14,108 nucleotides of DNA from Rhodocyclaceae bacterium UBA2346 (GTDB lineage: Bacteria; Pseudomonadota; Gammaproteobacteria; Burkholderiales; Rhodocyclaceae), in assembly GCA_002344625.1 (NCBI GenBank), contig DDUE01000073.1, positions 1-14,108 on the forward strand, in the 5' to 3' direction. Under the pieces are notes generated by a model that saw nothing but the letters and a program-made list of their open reading frames with translations, made no database searches and was not told the origin of the DNA. The position numbers and the translations under genes are program-made. This document shows, one piece after another, positions 1 to 6,995 of this stretch (within the stretch, counting starts at the first letter, position 1; every line of letters begins with the position of its first letter).

Positions 1-400
1 CCCGCTCTCCTTCGCCCAACGCCTGCCGCCCCGCCCCAGTCACGGCCATGAACGGATCGGCGGAACGCGCCGAAACCGCATCGGCGCGCCGCAGGCCCGG
101 CGGCAGTGCGAGCGCGACGACCTCTCCCAGCGGCTCATGGTAATAGCGGGCGACGAAGGCGACCAGCTCCAGCCAGTCCGCCGGCAGCGGCGACACTTCG
201 CGCTGAATGTGGCGTACATGCTTGAGCCGGCTCACGTCGATCTCGGCATGGGCCGGCAACGCAACGATTACGCCGCTCTTCTCACCACGGCCGAACGGCA
301 CTCTGACACACCGCCCCAGATCCTGTGGCGACGCATCTTCCGCCATATAATCAAACAGTTGCGGAATCGGAACCGGTAGTGCGACGCGTACGATAACCAT
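1..400 (-). CDS. priA: Primosomal protein N' (replication restart helicase PriA), N-terminal part
   Basis: This is the first 133 codons of PriA, the DEXH helicase that recognises abandoned replication forks and reloads the replisome. The rest of the gene lies beyond the left edge. The translation begins MVIVRVALPVPIPQLFDY and continues with a GRCVRVPFGRGEKSGVIV stretch, then a segment around residues 80-105 with RYYHEPLGEVVALALPPGLR. These are the conserved blocks of the PriA 3'-binding domain, which binds the leading-strand 3' end. The helicase and zinc-binding parts are outside the window. The ATG at 400-398 is the only good start near the conserved N-terminus. No clear ribosome-binding site precedes it. 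A promoter-like pair sits only a few bases upstream, so a very short leader is possible. The upstream neighbour is hemE on the same strand, 466 nt away. Identification rests on motif recognition without a search. Confidence 0.88.
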   Translation of the reverse strand, partial: MVIVRVALPVPIPQLFDYMAEDASPQDLGRCVRVPFGRGEKSGVIVALPAHAEIDVSRLKHVRHIQREVSPLPADWLELVAFVARYYHEPLGEVVALALPPGLRRADAVSARSADPFMAVTGAGRQALGEGER

Positions 401-411
401 TCGGAATCTGG

Positions 412-439
412 TCTATATCGAATAAATCAATATTTTCAA
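412..439 (-). promoter_or_regulatory. Candidate sigma-70 promoter of priA
   Basis: On the minus strand, TTGAAA (439-434) is followed after 16 nt by TATAGA (417-412), a fair match to sigma-70 -35 and -10 hexamers. Transcription would start near 405, only about 5 nt before the priA ATG at 400. That would give an almost leaderless mRNA and fits the absence of a visible ribosome-binding site. The assignment is by eye. A second promoter further upstream cannot be excluded. Confidence 0.4.
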
Positions 440-513
440 ATGGTTAAAGATGATATTTGATGTCATCCGGGGGAAGATTCACTAAGTGCGCGCGCCCAAA
501 TCCTTCTCCCTGC

Positions 514-536
514 TTGTCCACAAAATCTGTGGATAA
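514..536. promoter_or_regulatory. Pair of convergent DnaA boxes
   Basis: TTGTCCACA (514-522, one mismatch to TTATCCACA) faces TGTGGATAA (528-536), which is an exact DnaA box read on the opposite strand. A 5-nt AAATC spacer separates them, so the two boxes form a near-perfect inverted repeat. This spacing could let two DnaA monomers bind close together. Binding itself is inferred from the consensus. Confidence 0.6.
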
Positions 537-703
537 CTTTGTGCATCAAGTGGGAAAAACCGCCTCAAACCAGCATGGAACAAGCGCTTGTGTCACTCTG
601 CCTTAACATGAGGCACATTTATTTTCATTTAAAATCAGTTATTTATGAAAATAACACGCTCAATGGGGCAAAACCGCCCGTTCTGGGGCATCATTCAGGC
701 CGA

Positions 704-712
704 TGTGTATAA
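704..712 (-). promoter_or_regulatory. DnaA-box-like site
   Basis: TGTGTATAA is the complement of TTATACACA, one mismatch from the DnaA consensus TTATCCACA. It belongs to the cluster in the priA-hemE gap. It is weak on its own and is supported mainly by the neighbouring boxes. Confidence 0.4.
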
Positions 713-773
713 GTCAAGCCTTTTTCGCGGATTCAGCGCTTGACAAACACGATTCGAAGAAGATGCAACGGTC

Positions 774-782
774 TCATCCACA
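774..782 (+). promoter_or_regulatory. DnaA-box-like site
   Basis: TCATCCACA differs from the consensus TTATCCACA at one position. It is the fourth box-like sequence in the priA-hemE gap, about 85 bp downstream of the hemE stop. Weak alone. Confidence 0.35.
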
Positions 783-866
783 CAGCTTCGCAGCTATCAT
801 GAAACAGCGCCACCTGTAACGCGGCCGAAACCCGCCGGCCGGTAACGCCGCCTGCCGCGACCGCAT

Positions 867-1937
867 TCACACCGCCGCGCGCAAGCTGCGGCTATGCGAA
901 TGAACGGTATCGACCAGCACCGAAACCGCTTCGGGCGCCGTGAACTGCGAGATCCCGTGTCCGAGATTGAACACATGGCCAGGGTTGGGGCCGAACTGAT
1001 CGAGGACACGCCGGGCTTCGGTGGCGATGACTTCCTTTGCACCGAACAAAATCGAGGGGTCGAGATTGCCCTGCAGCGCGACGCGATCGCCGACCCGTGC
1101 GCGGGCGCGCCCGATATCCATGGTCCAGTCGAGCCCGACCGCATCGGCCCCGATCGCAGCAATGCTCTCCAGCCACAAACCCCCGCCCTTGGTGAACACG
1201 ATGCTGGGCACCCGCCGGCCTTCGCGTTCCGTGATCAAGCCGGAAACGACCTGCTGCATGTAGGGCAGTGAAAACTCATGGTAGGCGGCTTCGGACAACA
1301 CCCCGCCCCACGAGTCGAACACCATCACCGCTTGTGCGCCGGATTCGATCTGGGCATTCAGGTAGGCGGTCACGGCCCGCGCGGTGACCTCGAGAATGTG
1401 GTGCAGCAGGTCGGGACGCGAATAGGCGAGCGTCTTGATGCGGCGGTAGTCCGACGACGACGCGCCTTCCACCATGTAGCAGGCGAGGGTCCACGGGCTG
1501 CCGGAAAAGCCGATCAAGGGCACGCTGTTGTCGAGCGCGCGCCGGATCACCGATACGGCGTCCATCACGTATTGCAGCTCGGCATGCGGATCGGGGCAGG
1601 CCAGATTGCGGATCTCCCACTCGTCGCGCAGCGGACGCTCGAAGCGCGGCCCTTCGCCCTCTGCAAAGTACAGCCCCAGCCCCATCGCGTCGGGCACGGT
1701 CAGGATGTCCGAAAAGAGGATCGCGGCATCGAGCTTGTAGCGCGCCAGCGGCTGCAGCGTCACTTCGCAGGCGAGGTCGGGATTCTTGCACAGGTCGAGA
1801 AAGCTGCCTGCACGCCGACGGGTCTCGCAATACTCGGGCAGGTAACGCCCGGCCTGGCGCATCAGCCAGACCGGCGTGTAGTCGGTGGGTTGGCGCAGCA
1901 GCGCGCGCAGGAAGGTGTCGTTGCGTAAACGGGTCAC
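867..1937 (-). CDS. hemE: Uroporphyrinogen decarboxylase
   Basis: HemE removes the four acetate carboxyl groups of uroporphyrinogen III to give coproporphyrinogen III, a cytoplasmic step of haem synthesis. The 356-residue protein has the normal family length. It shows the N-terminal signature [13 protein letters not shown] (residues 24-36) with the substrate-binding arginines R27 and R31. The [12 protein letters not shown] block follows, with the catalytic aspartate at about D77. Also present are [19 protein letters not shown] in the middle and LQGNLDP and NLGHGI near the C-terminus. Translation starts at a GTG (1937-1935) with a good AAGGA ribosome-binding site 7 nt upstream. A nearer ATG is out of frame. 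trkH ends 86 nt upstream on the same strand, so hemE may be co-transcribed with trkAH, although haem and potassium functions are unrelated. priA lies downstream across a 466-nt gap. Confidence 0.96.
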   Translation of the reverse strand: MTRLRNDTFLRALLRQPTDYTPVWLMRQAGRYLPEYCETRRRAGSFLDLCKNPDLACEVTLQPLARYKLDAAILFSDILTVPDAMGLGLYFAEGEGPRFERPLRDEWEIRNLACPDPHAELQYVMDAVSVIRRALDNSVPLIGFSGSPWTLACYMVEGASSSDYRRIKTLAYSRPDLLHHILEVTARAVTAYLNAQIESGAQAVMVFDSWGGVLSEAAYHEFSLPYMQQVVSGLITEREGRRVPSIVFTKGGGLWLESIAAIGADAVGLDWTMDIGRARARVGDRVALQGNLDPSILFGAKEVIATEARRVLDQFGPNPGHVFNLGHGISQFTAPEAVSVLVDTVHSHSRSLRAAV

Positions 1938-2023
1938 GGTGGCATCCTTGGATTTGTGAGCGAAACCAAACCGCGATTATCCCGCTTTTCGGCCCGGCTG
2001 CCGACCGCGCGCACGCCCCCCCT

Positions 2024-3481
2024 TCAACGCCGCCAGAAAACCGGGGTCAGCACCACCAGCAGGGTGAAGATCTCGAGACGCCCGAGGATCATCGTGAATG
2101 CCAGGAGCCAGGTCTGAAACCCGCTGAACCCGGCGTAGTTCGCCGCCGGCCCGACGGCGCCCAGACCCGGGCCGGTGTTGTTGAGGCAGGCGACGACCGC
2201 CGAAAATGCGGTGATCAGGTCGACGCCGGTGGCGGTCATCACGAGCGTCAGTGACACGATCGACACCATGTACATGAAGCTGAACCCGAGCACGGCGTGC
2301 AGAATGCTCTCCGAAACCGGCTTGCCGCCCAGCCGCACCGGCTGCACCGCATGCGGGTGCAGGGAGCGGATGATCTCGCGATACACCTGTTTGTAGAGGA
2401 TGATCGCCCTCATCATCTTGATGCCGCCACCGGTCGACCCGGAGCAGGCCAGGAAACTGCCGAGGAACAGCACCCAGACCTGGGCGAACATGGGCCATAA
2501 CGTGTAGTCGTAGGTCGAAAGACCGAGGGAGGTCGAGATCGACACGACATGGAAGGACACGTAGCGCAGGGTGGTCAGCACGTCGCTGTGGACAGTGTGC
2601 TGCATCAGAAAGAGCGTGAGCAGGACCACGCTCAAGACCAGCACCGAAAAGTAGAACGGGATTTCCGGGTCGTGGAGATACGGCTTGAGGCTGCGCCTGA
2701 CCAGCGCCAGGTAGTGCGTGGCGTAGTTGAGCCCGGCGAGCAGCGCGAACACCATCACGATGAGTTCGATTTCGATGCTGTTGAAATACTGCAGCGAAGC
2801 GTCCTTGCTCGAGAAGCCGCCCAGGCCGGTCACGGTGAATGCATGAATGAGCGCGTCCCAGCCATCCATGCCTGCCGCCCACAGGCTGAAGCCGCAGGCG
2901 ACGGTCAGCAGCAGGTAGGTCAGCCACAAGCCCTTCGCGGTTTCCGCGATTCGCGGCGTGAGGCTGGATTCCTTCATCGGCGTCGGCACTTCCGCCTTGA
3001 ACAACTGGCGTCCGCCGATGCCGAGCAGCGGCAGGATGGCGACCACCAGCACGATCACCCCCATGCCACCGATCCAGTGCATGAAGGTGCGCCACAGATT
3101 GATCGAGATCGGCAGGCTGTCGATATCGGTCAACACCGTCGCGCCGGTCGCGGTGAGCCCCGACACCGCTTCGAAGTATGCGTCGGTAAAGCTCAGCTCC
3201 GGCAGGTAGCCGCGCAGCGGCAGCGTGCCGAAAACCGGCGTCACGATCCATGTCAGCGCCACCAGCAGAAAACCGTCGCTCAGGCGCAGGTCGCGCCGCC
3301 GCCCGCGCGTGAGCAACCACAGCACGAGGCCGCACCCCACCGTCACCACGATGGCGATGTCGTAGGCGACGGCGGCGCCATCATCCAGATAGAAGGAGAC
3401 CGCGAGCGGAAAGGCCATCAGCAGGCCGAATATCATCAGGATGAGCCCGAGCGCGTTCAGTACCGGGTAGGAATGGCGCAT
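2024..3481 (-). CDS. trkH: Trk potassium uptake system, membrane subunit TrkH
   Basis: TrkH is the pore-forming inner-membrane subunit of the Trk potassium transporter and works with the cytoplasmic TrkA. The 485-residue protein matches the family length. It is strongly hydrophobic and has the four-fold M1-P-M2 arrangement of the superfamily of K+ transporters. Pore-loop filter signatures occur at about residues 110-113 (TATG), 216-222 (TVTGLGG), 316-320 (STSLG) and 434-439 (NNTGPG). The third cytoplasmic segment carries STGGGIKMMR (about 348-357), a typical intramembrane-loop region. The ATG at 3481 follows the trkA stop after one base (TGACATG) with no convincing ribosome-binding site, which suggests translational coupling to trkA. 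The C-terminus (VFWRR) is complete. Confidence 0.95.
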   Translation of the reverse strand: MRHSYPVLNALGLILMIFGLLMAFPLAVSFYLDDGAAVAYDIAIVVTVGCGLVLWLLTRGRRRDLRLSDGFLLVALTWIVTPVFGTLPLRGYLPELSFTDAYFEAVSGLTATGATVLTDIDSLPISINLWRTFMHWIGGMGVIVLVVAILPLLGIGGRQLFKAEVPTPMKESSLTPRIAETAKGLWLTYLLLTVACGFSLWAAGMDGWDALIHAFTVTGLGGFSSKDASLQYFNSIEIELIVMVFALLAGLNYATHYLALVRRSLKPYLHDPEIPFYFSVLVLSVVLLTLFLMQHTVHSDVLTTLRYVSFHVVSISTSLGLSTYDYTLWPMFAQVWVLFLGSFLACSGSTGGGIKMMRAIILYKQVYREIIRSLHPHAVQPVRLGGKPVSESILHAVLGFSFMYMVSIVSLTLVMTATGVDLITAFSAVVACLNNTGPGLGAVGPAANYAGFSGFQTWLLAFTMILGRLEIFTLLVVLTPVFWRR

Positions 3482-3482
3482 G

Positions 3483-4886
3483 TCAGAAGAAACCGAAGCC
3501 GACCTGGAACAGCTTCTCGACCTGGCGCACCAGGCGCTTGTGGGTACAGAAGACGATCACATGATCGCCGGACTCGACCACAGTATCGTGATGGGGCATG
3601 ATCACCTGCCTGCGCAGTATCTTGCCATCCGGCTTGCGCACTTCGCGCACGATCGCACCGATCGTGGCCCCGTTGGGCAGCGCGACATGATCGATGGTGC
3701 GGCCGACCACCTTCGAATCCTTGGCACTGCCGTGCGCGATGATCTCGAGTGCCTCGGCAGCGCCGCGGCGCAGGCTATGCACCGCCACCACGTCGCCCAG
3801 CCGCACATGCGCAAGCAGCGAGCCGATCGAAGTCTGGGCCGGCGAGATCGCGATATCGATCGGCCCGCCCTGGACCAGATCGACGTACGAACGACGATTG
3901 ATCAGTGCCAGGGTACGGCGCGCGCCCATGCGCTTGGCGAGCGAGGCCGACATGATGTTGTTTTCGTCGTCGTTGGTGAGCGCCACGAACAGGTCGGTCT
4001 CGTCGATGCCCTCGTTCTCGAGCAGCTTCTCGTCGGTCGCGTCGCCGCGCAACACCAGCGCCCGGTCGAGATGGGTGGCCAGCATGTCGGCCCGACGCTT
4101 GTTGGTTTCGAGCACCTTCACGTTGTAATCATGCTCGATCGAGCGCGCCAGCCGGAAACCGATATTGCCACCGCCCGCGATCAGGATGCGCCGGGTCGGC
4201 TGATCCGAGCGTCGCAATTCGCGCATCACCTGCCGGATGTGCACCGTCGCTGCCAGGCAGAAGACCTCATCACCCGGCATCACCATGGTATCGCCCTCGG
4301 GGATGATCGCGTCGCCGCTACGGTAGATCGCTGCGATGCGCACATCGACATTGGGCATGTGGTACTTGAGTGCCTTAAGCGGATGCCCCACCAGGGGACC
4401 GCCCTCGAACGCCCGTACCGCGATCAGGCTGAGCGCGCCGCCGGCAAATTCCAGCACCTGCAGCGCCTCGGGAAACGAGATCAGCAGGCGGATGTGGTCG
4501 GTCACGATCTGCTCCGGGCAGATCGAAAAGTCGACCGCGAACTTGTCTTCGCCAAGCAGCTCCGGATGTTCGACGAAATCGCCCGAACGCAGGCGTGCGA
4601 TCCGGGTCGGCAGGTTGAACACCGCCTTGGCCACCAGGCAGGCGCACAAGTTGGTCTGGTCGGACTGGGTCACCGCGATCAACAGATCGGCATCTTCCGC
4701 GCCCGCCTCGCTCAGTACCGACGGTGAGGCACCGTTGCCCAATACGGTGCGTAACTCGAGCCGGTCGCGCAGGATGTCGAGGCATTCGGCGCCGGTATCG
4801 ACCAGGGTAATGTCGTTGGCTTCCGAAACCAGGTTTTCGGCCACCGATGCACCAACCTGCCCTGCGCCGAGGATGATGATCTTCAA
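3483..4886 (-). CDS. trkA: Trk system potassium transporter peripheral NAD-binding protein TrkA
   Basis: TrkA is the cytoplasmic gating subunit of the Trk potassium channel and binds NAD(H) and nucleotides. The 467-residue protein is a tandem of two RCK units, each a Rossmann RCK-N followed by RCK-C. The first nucleotide-binding loop is GAGQVG (residues 7-12) with an acidic D30 at the end of strand 2. The second is GGGNIG (238-243). Long stretches such as NDITLVD, SFPEALQVLEFA, SLAKRMGARR and YVDLVQGGPIDIAISP match E. coli TrkA as I know it. The open frame runs upstream to 5621, but homology begins exactly at a TTG (4886-4884). No ATG or GTG lies next to it, so TTG is taken as the start despite a weak ribosome-binding site. 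trkH follows after 1 nt. A possible -10 (TAGAAT, complement of 4918-4923) lies in the 104-nt gap upstream. Confidence 0.95.
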   Translation of the reverse strand: MKIIILGAGQVGASVAENLVSEANDITLVDTGAECLDILRDRLELRTVLGNGASPSVLSEAGAEDADLLIAVTQSDQTNLCACLVAKAVFNLPTRIARLRSGDFVEHPELLGEDKFAVDFSICPEQIVTDHIRLLISFPEALQVLEFAGGALSLIAVRAFEGGPLVGHPLKALKYHMPNVDVRIAAIYRSGDAIIPEGDTMVMPGDEVFCLAATVHIRQVMRELRRSDQPTRRILIAGGGNIGFRLARSIEHDYNVKVLETNKRRADMLATHLDRALVLRGDATDEKLLENEGIDETDLFVALTNDDENNIMSASLAKRMGARRTLALINRRSYVDLVQGGPIDIAISPAQTSIGSLLAHVRLGDVVAVHSLRRGAAEALEIIAHGSAKDSKVVGRTIDHVALPNGATIGAIVREVRKPDGKILRRQVIMPHHDTVVESGDHVIVFCTHKRLVRQVEKLFQVGFGFF

Positions 4887-4990
4887 CTTGATTACGCCGT
4901 TCGTTGATGGTTCGCCGATTCTACGCCGATGCCGACGGCGGCCGAAGACAGCTGTGACGGAAATGCAACCATACCGTGCGGTGCTCGCGA

Positions 4991-5677
4991 CTAGCGTCGG
5001 GGGCGCATCGCCATGAAGGCGTCCATGTGAAAGCGCCGCTGCTCGGCCACGTAGGTGTATCGCGTTCCGACCGGACAGGCTCGACGGGCGAGGCAGCCCT
5101 GGTCCGGGCACACGGCTTGCGCGCCGTGCAGATGCGCGACACAGACTTCGAGATCGTAGCCTCGATCTCCGAAAGCGCCGACCGGACAGGCATCGAGACA
5201 CGGTTTCGCCGCACAGCCCAAGCAGGGCGAACCGACATCCAGCCGGACGGTGCCTGTTGCAGGCGGCTCGGCGAACACCAGCGCAAACCGGTAGGCGTGC
5301 CACAACCCGAAGCGGGCATGAATGAGCACCGCCAACGGCGAAACCGCGGTCTCGCCACAGCGCCCGGCCCAGCTCTGGAACGGCCAGTACGGCGGCCCAT
5401 CGAACGGGTACACCACGCCCGCCCCGAGGTGCTCGGCCAGCGCCGCGCCGACCCGGCGGCTCCAGCGGTCGAGCGGGTCCGGCCGTCCGTCGCTGAACTC
5501 GGGTGAGACCGAAAAACCGGGCCACAACGACGATCCGATGTTGCCGACCAATACGATGCCCGCAGCCGGACGCTCTCCCGGGAGCGTTGGCAAGCCGTCG
5601 GCGGGCTCGGCCGGACAGCACCCGAGCGGATGCAAGCCCAGCGGCGCCATGGCCGCCGCGATCCGCGCGAGATTCAT
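4991..5677 (-). CDS. 4Fe-4S cluster-binding protein of unknown function
   Basis: This is a 228-residue cytoplasmic protein with eight cysteines in its C-terminal half, arranged as two iron-sulphur sites. From the ATG at 5677 the first set is C152, C155, C160 and C164 (C-x2-C-x4-C-x3-CP). The second is C179, C190, C195 and C201 (ending CP). Each set ends in the Cys-Pro of bacterial 2[4Fe-4S] ferredoxins, but the spacing in the second is irregular. The N-terminal 120 residues, with an LDRWSRRVG segment and an LPGERPAAGIVLVGNIGSSL region, faintly recall the QueG/CblC type of flavodoxin-like fold. That likeness is only an impression. A GTG at 5695 would add six residues. The gene sits between ntrX (67 nt upstream) and trkA (104 nt downstream), on the same strand. 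It may be a redox partner related to NtrYX signalling, but no function can be stated. Confidence 0.8.
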   Translation of the reverse strand: MNLARIAAAMAPLGLHPLGCCPAEPADGLPTLPGERPAAGIVLVGNIGSSLWPGFSVSPEFSDGRPDPLDRWSRRVGAALAEHLGAGVVYPFDGPPYWPFQSWAGRCGETAVSPLAVLIHARFGLWHAYRFALVFAEPPATGTVRLDVGSPCLGCAAKPCLDACPVGAFGDRGYDLEVCVAHLHGAQAVCPDQGCLARRACPVGTRYTYVAEQRRFHMDAFMAMRPRR

Positions 5678-5701
5678 CTGCGGCTTTCGCGCCACTGCCT
5701 G

Positions 5702-5742
5702 CCCGGCGCGCCGGGGTTTCCCGGGCGGGTCGCCGACGACCC
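5702..5742 (-). other. Two GC-rich hairpins between ntrX and the 4Fe-4S gene
   Basis: The short gap after ntrX contains GGGTCG/CGACCC around a 4-nt loop (5727-5742) and the perfect 14-bp palindrome CCCGGCGCGCCGGG (5702-5715). Neither is followed by a run of T on the minus strand, so this is not a classical intrinsic terminator. It could be a partial attenuator or an mRNA-processing or stability element that sets the ratio between ntrYX and the downstream genes. Confidence 0.4.
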
Positions 5743-5744
5743 GT

Positions 5745-6986
5745 TCACTCTTCGCTGCGCCGCCCCGCCTGCAGACCGAGCTGCTTGAGTTTGCGGTAGA
5801 GGTGGGTGCGCTCGAGGCCGCACTTCTCGGCGATGCGGGTCATGTTGTTGCCCTCCAGACGCAGGTGGTGTTCGAAGTAGAGGCGTTCGAATGCTTCGCG
5901 CGCATCACGCAGCGGTTGATCGAGGGTAACGCTGTAACAGCTATCCACCGGCGGCGGCAGTACCCGTCTGACATCGGCGAGGCTGATCTCCTCCTCGAGG
6001 GTGCCGAGGGCCAGCGACTTCACCGCCGCGCGCAGTTCGAGAAAGCCGCCTGGCCAGCTCTGGGTGCGCAGGGCATTCAACGCTGCGCTCGAGAGCCGCC
6101 GCCGCGAAACCTCCCCCGCCTCCACCAGATGGAGCAGCAACTGGGTGGCCAGTTCCGGCACGTCTTCCTGCACATCTGCGATGGTGGGGGGCGCGAGGCT
6201 GACCTCGAACAGACGGGCGACCAAACCCTCCTCCCATCCATCCGCCAACAGGTTTTCGGCCGTGCTCTCGGTCGCCGCGACCAGATGTTGATTGAAGCGG
6301 TCGAGCCGTTCGAGCGCGAAGGCGAGATTCTTCTGTTGAGTGCGGCTCAGGCGCGCCAATTCGGGAACGAACAGAATGCCGCCGTGGCTGGCCTGGAGCT
6401 GCTTGATGTCGAGCGGCTGTGTCACCAGCGAGACGTCGAGCCACGGCCCGCTTTCGGCGTGCACGCTGCGCGCCGCCAACTCGGCCAGGCTGCCGGTGCC
6501 GACCCGTAGCAGCAATACCCGCGACTTCTCGGCGATCTGCTGCAGACGGCGGCGCAAGTCGCGCAGGGGTACGGAGCGGGTGAACGCGGCCAGCGTCAGC
6601 GGCGACGGTTCGCCCGGCGCCGAGGGGCGCTGCAGGCCACGTTTGACTGCGGATAGCAGTTTCTGCAGCGCGATCGGTTTTTCCAGATAATCGATCGCAC
6701 CGATGCGGGTCGCTTCGACCGCGGTGTCGATCGTGCCATGCCCCGACATCATCACCACCGGCATGGTGAGCTGTCCGTTCGCGGACCATTCCTTGAGCAG
6801 GGTGATCCCGTCGGTATCCGGCATCCAGATGTCCAGCAGTACCAGATCGGGGCGTTTCGCGTTTCGCGAGGCACGCGCCGATGCCGCATTCTCTGCGACG
6901 ATAATGTCGTGACCTTCGTCACGCAGGATCTCGGACAGCAGCTCTCTGATACCGACTTCGTCGTCAACGATAAGAATGTTAGCCAT
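5745..6986 (-). CDS. ntrX: NtrX-like response regulator with a degenerate sigma-54 AAA+ domain
   Basis: This is the response regulator partner of the sensor kinase NtrY. The receiver domain (residues 1-118) is intact: D8/D9 acid pocket, phosphoacceptor D52 in LLDIWMPD, S81 and K103 (EKP). The C-terminus (about 379-405, NNMTRIAEKCGLERTHLYRKL) is a Fis-type helix-turn-helix, as in NtrC-family proteins. The middle, which should be an ATPase that opens sigma-54 promoters, is decayed. The Walker A equivalent reads LLRVGTGSLAELAARS with no lysine. The Walker B equivalent reads GGILFVPEL with no Asp-Glu pair. No GAFTGA loop is present. At 413 residues it is shorter than a typical NtrX of about 450. 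It likely binds DNA and acts with sigma-70 or as a repressor. It starts 9 nt after ntrY with an AGGGA ribosome-binding site. Confidence 0.88.
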   Translation of the reverse strand: MANILIVDDEVGIRELLSEILRDEGHDIIVAENAASARASRNAKRPDLVLLDIWMPDTDGITLLKEWSANGQLTMPVVMMSGHGTIDTAVEATRIGAIDYLEKPIALQKLLSAVKRGLQRPSAPGEPSPLTLAAFTRSVPLRDLRRRLQQIAEKSRVLLLRVGTGSLAELAARSVHAESGPWLDVSLVTQPLDIKQLQASHGGILFVPELARLSRTQQKNLAFALERLDRFNQHLVAATESTAENLLADGWEEGLVARLFEVSLAPPTIADVQEDVPELATQLLLHLVEAGEVSRRRLSSAALNALRTQSWPGGFLELRAAVKSLALGTLEEEISLADVRRVLPPPVDSCYSVTLDQPLRDAREAFERLYFEHHLRLEGNNMTRIAEKCGLERTHLYRKLKQLGLQAGRRSEE

Positions 6987-6995
6987 ATGTCCCTG

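Larger units (their letters stand above)
401..866. promoter_or_regulatory. AT-rich priA-hemE intergenic region with DnaA-box-like sites and palindromes
   Basis: No gene is visible in these 466 bases. The region is much AT-richer than its surroundings, especially at 411-470 and 615-660. It holds four 9-mers resembling the DnaA box TTATCCACA (listed separately). It also holds the perfect 12-bp palindrome ACAAGCGCTTGT (580-591), the inverted repeat TGCCT/AGGCA (599-615), GTTATTT/AAATAAC around a 4-nt centre (638-655), ATTTTCAT/ATGAAAAT (621-628 and 645-652), and a direct repeat TGGGGCA (664-670, 684-690). A GC-rich inverted repeat, CGGCCG twice around 8 nt (about 821-840), lies just past the hemE stop but has no T-run. 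This density of structure is unusual for a gap between housekeeping genes. It may be the control region of priA or a DnaA-titration site. An origin function is possible but less likely, because the flanking genes would be head-on to one fork. Confidence 0.6.

Noticed and set aside
401..866. Assigning this gap as the chromosome origin
   Set aside because: The DnaA boxes are suggestive, but dnaA is not adjacent and all genes to the right would face an outgoing fork. Kept only as a finding.
2549..3601. 350-codon plus-strand frame
   Set aside because: Antisense to trkH and rich in Q, H and R; no domain or ribosome-binding site.
3721..3740. TTGGCAC...TGC pattern resembling a sigma-54 promoter
   Set aside because: It lies inside trkA, has poor spacing to the GC element and does not face a gene start.
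3480..4727. 415-codon open frame on the plus strand
   Set aside because: It mirrors trkA, whose two Rossmann motifs and full length are certain. The product has no recognisable motif.
4887..5621. N-terminal extension of trkA giving a 712-residue frame
   Set aside because: Homology starts at the TTG at 4886. The extension covers the 4Fe-4S gene in another frame and shows no known domain.
5322..6509. 395-codon plus-strand frame
   Set aside because: Antisense to parts of two supported genes (the 4Fe-4S protein and ntrX), with no motif.
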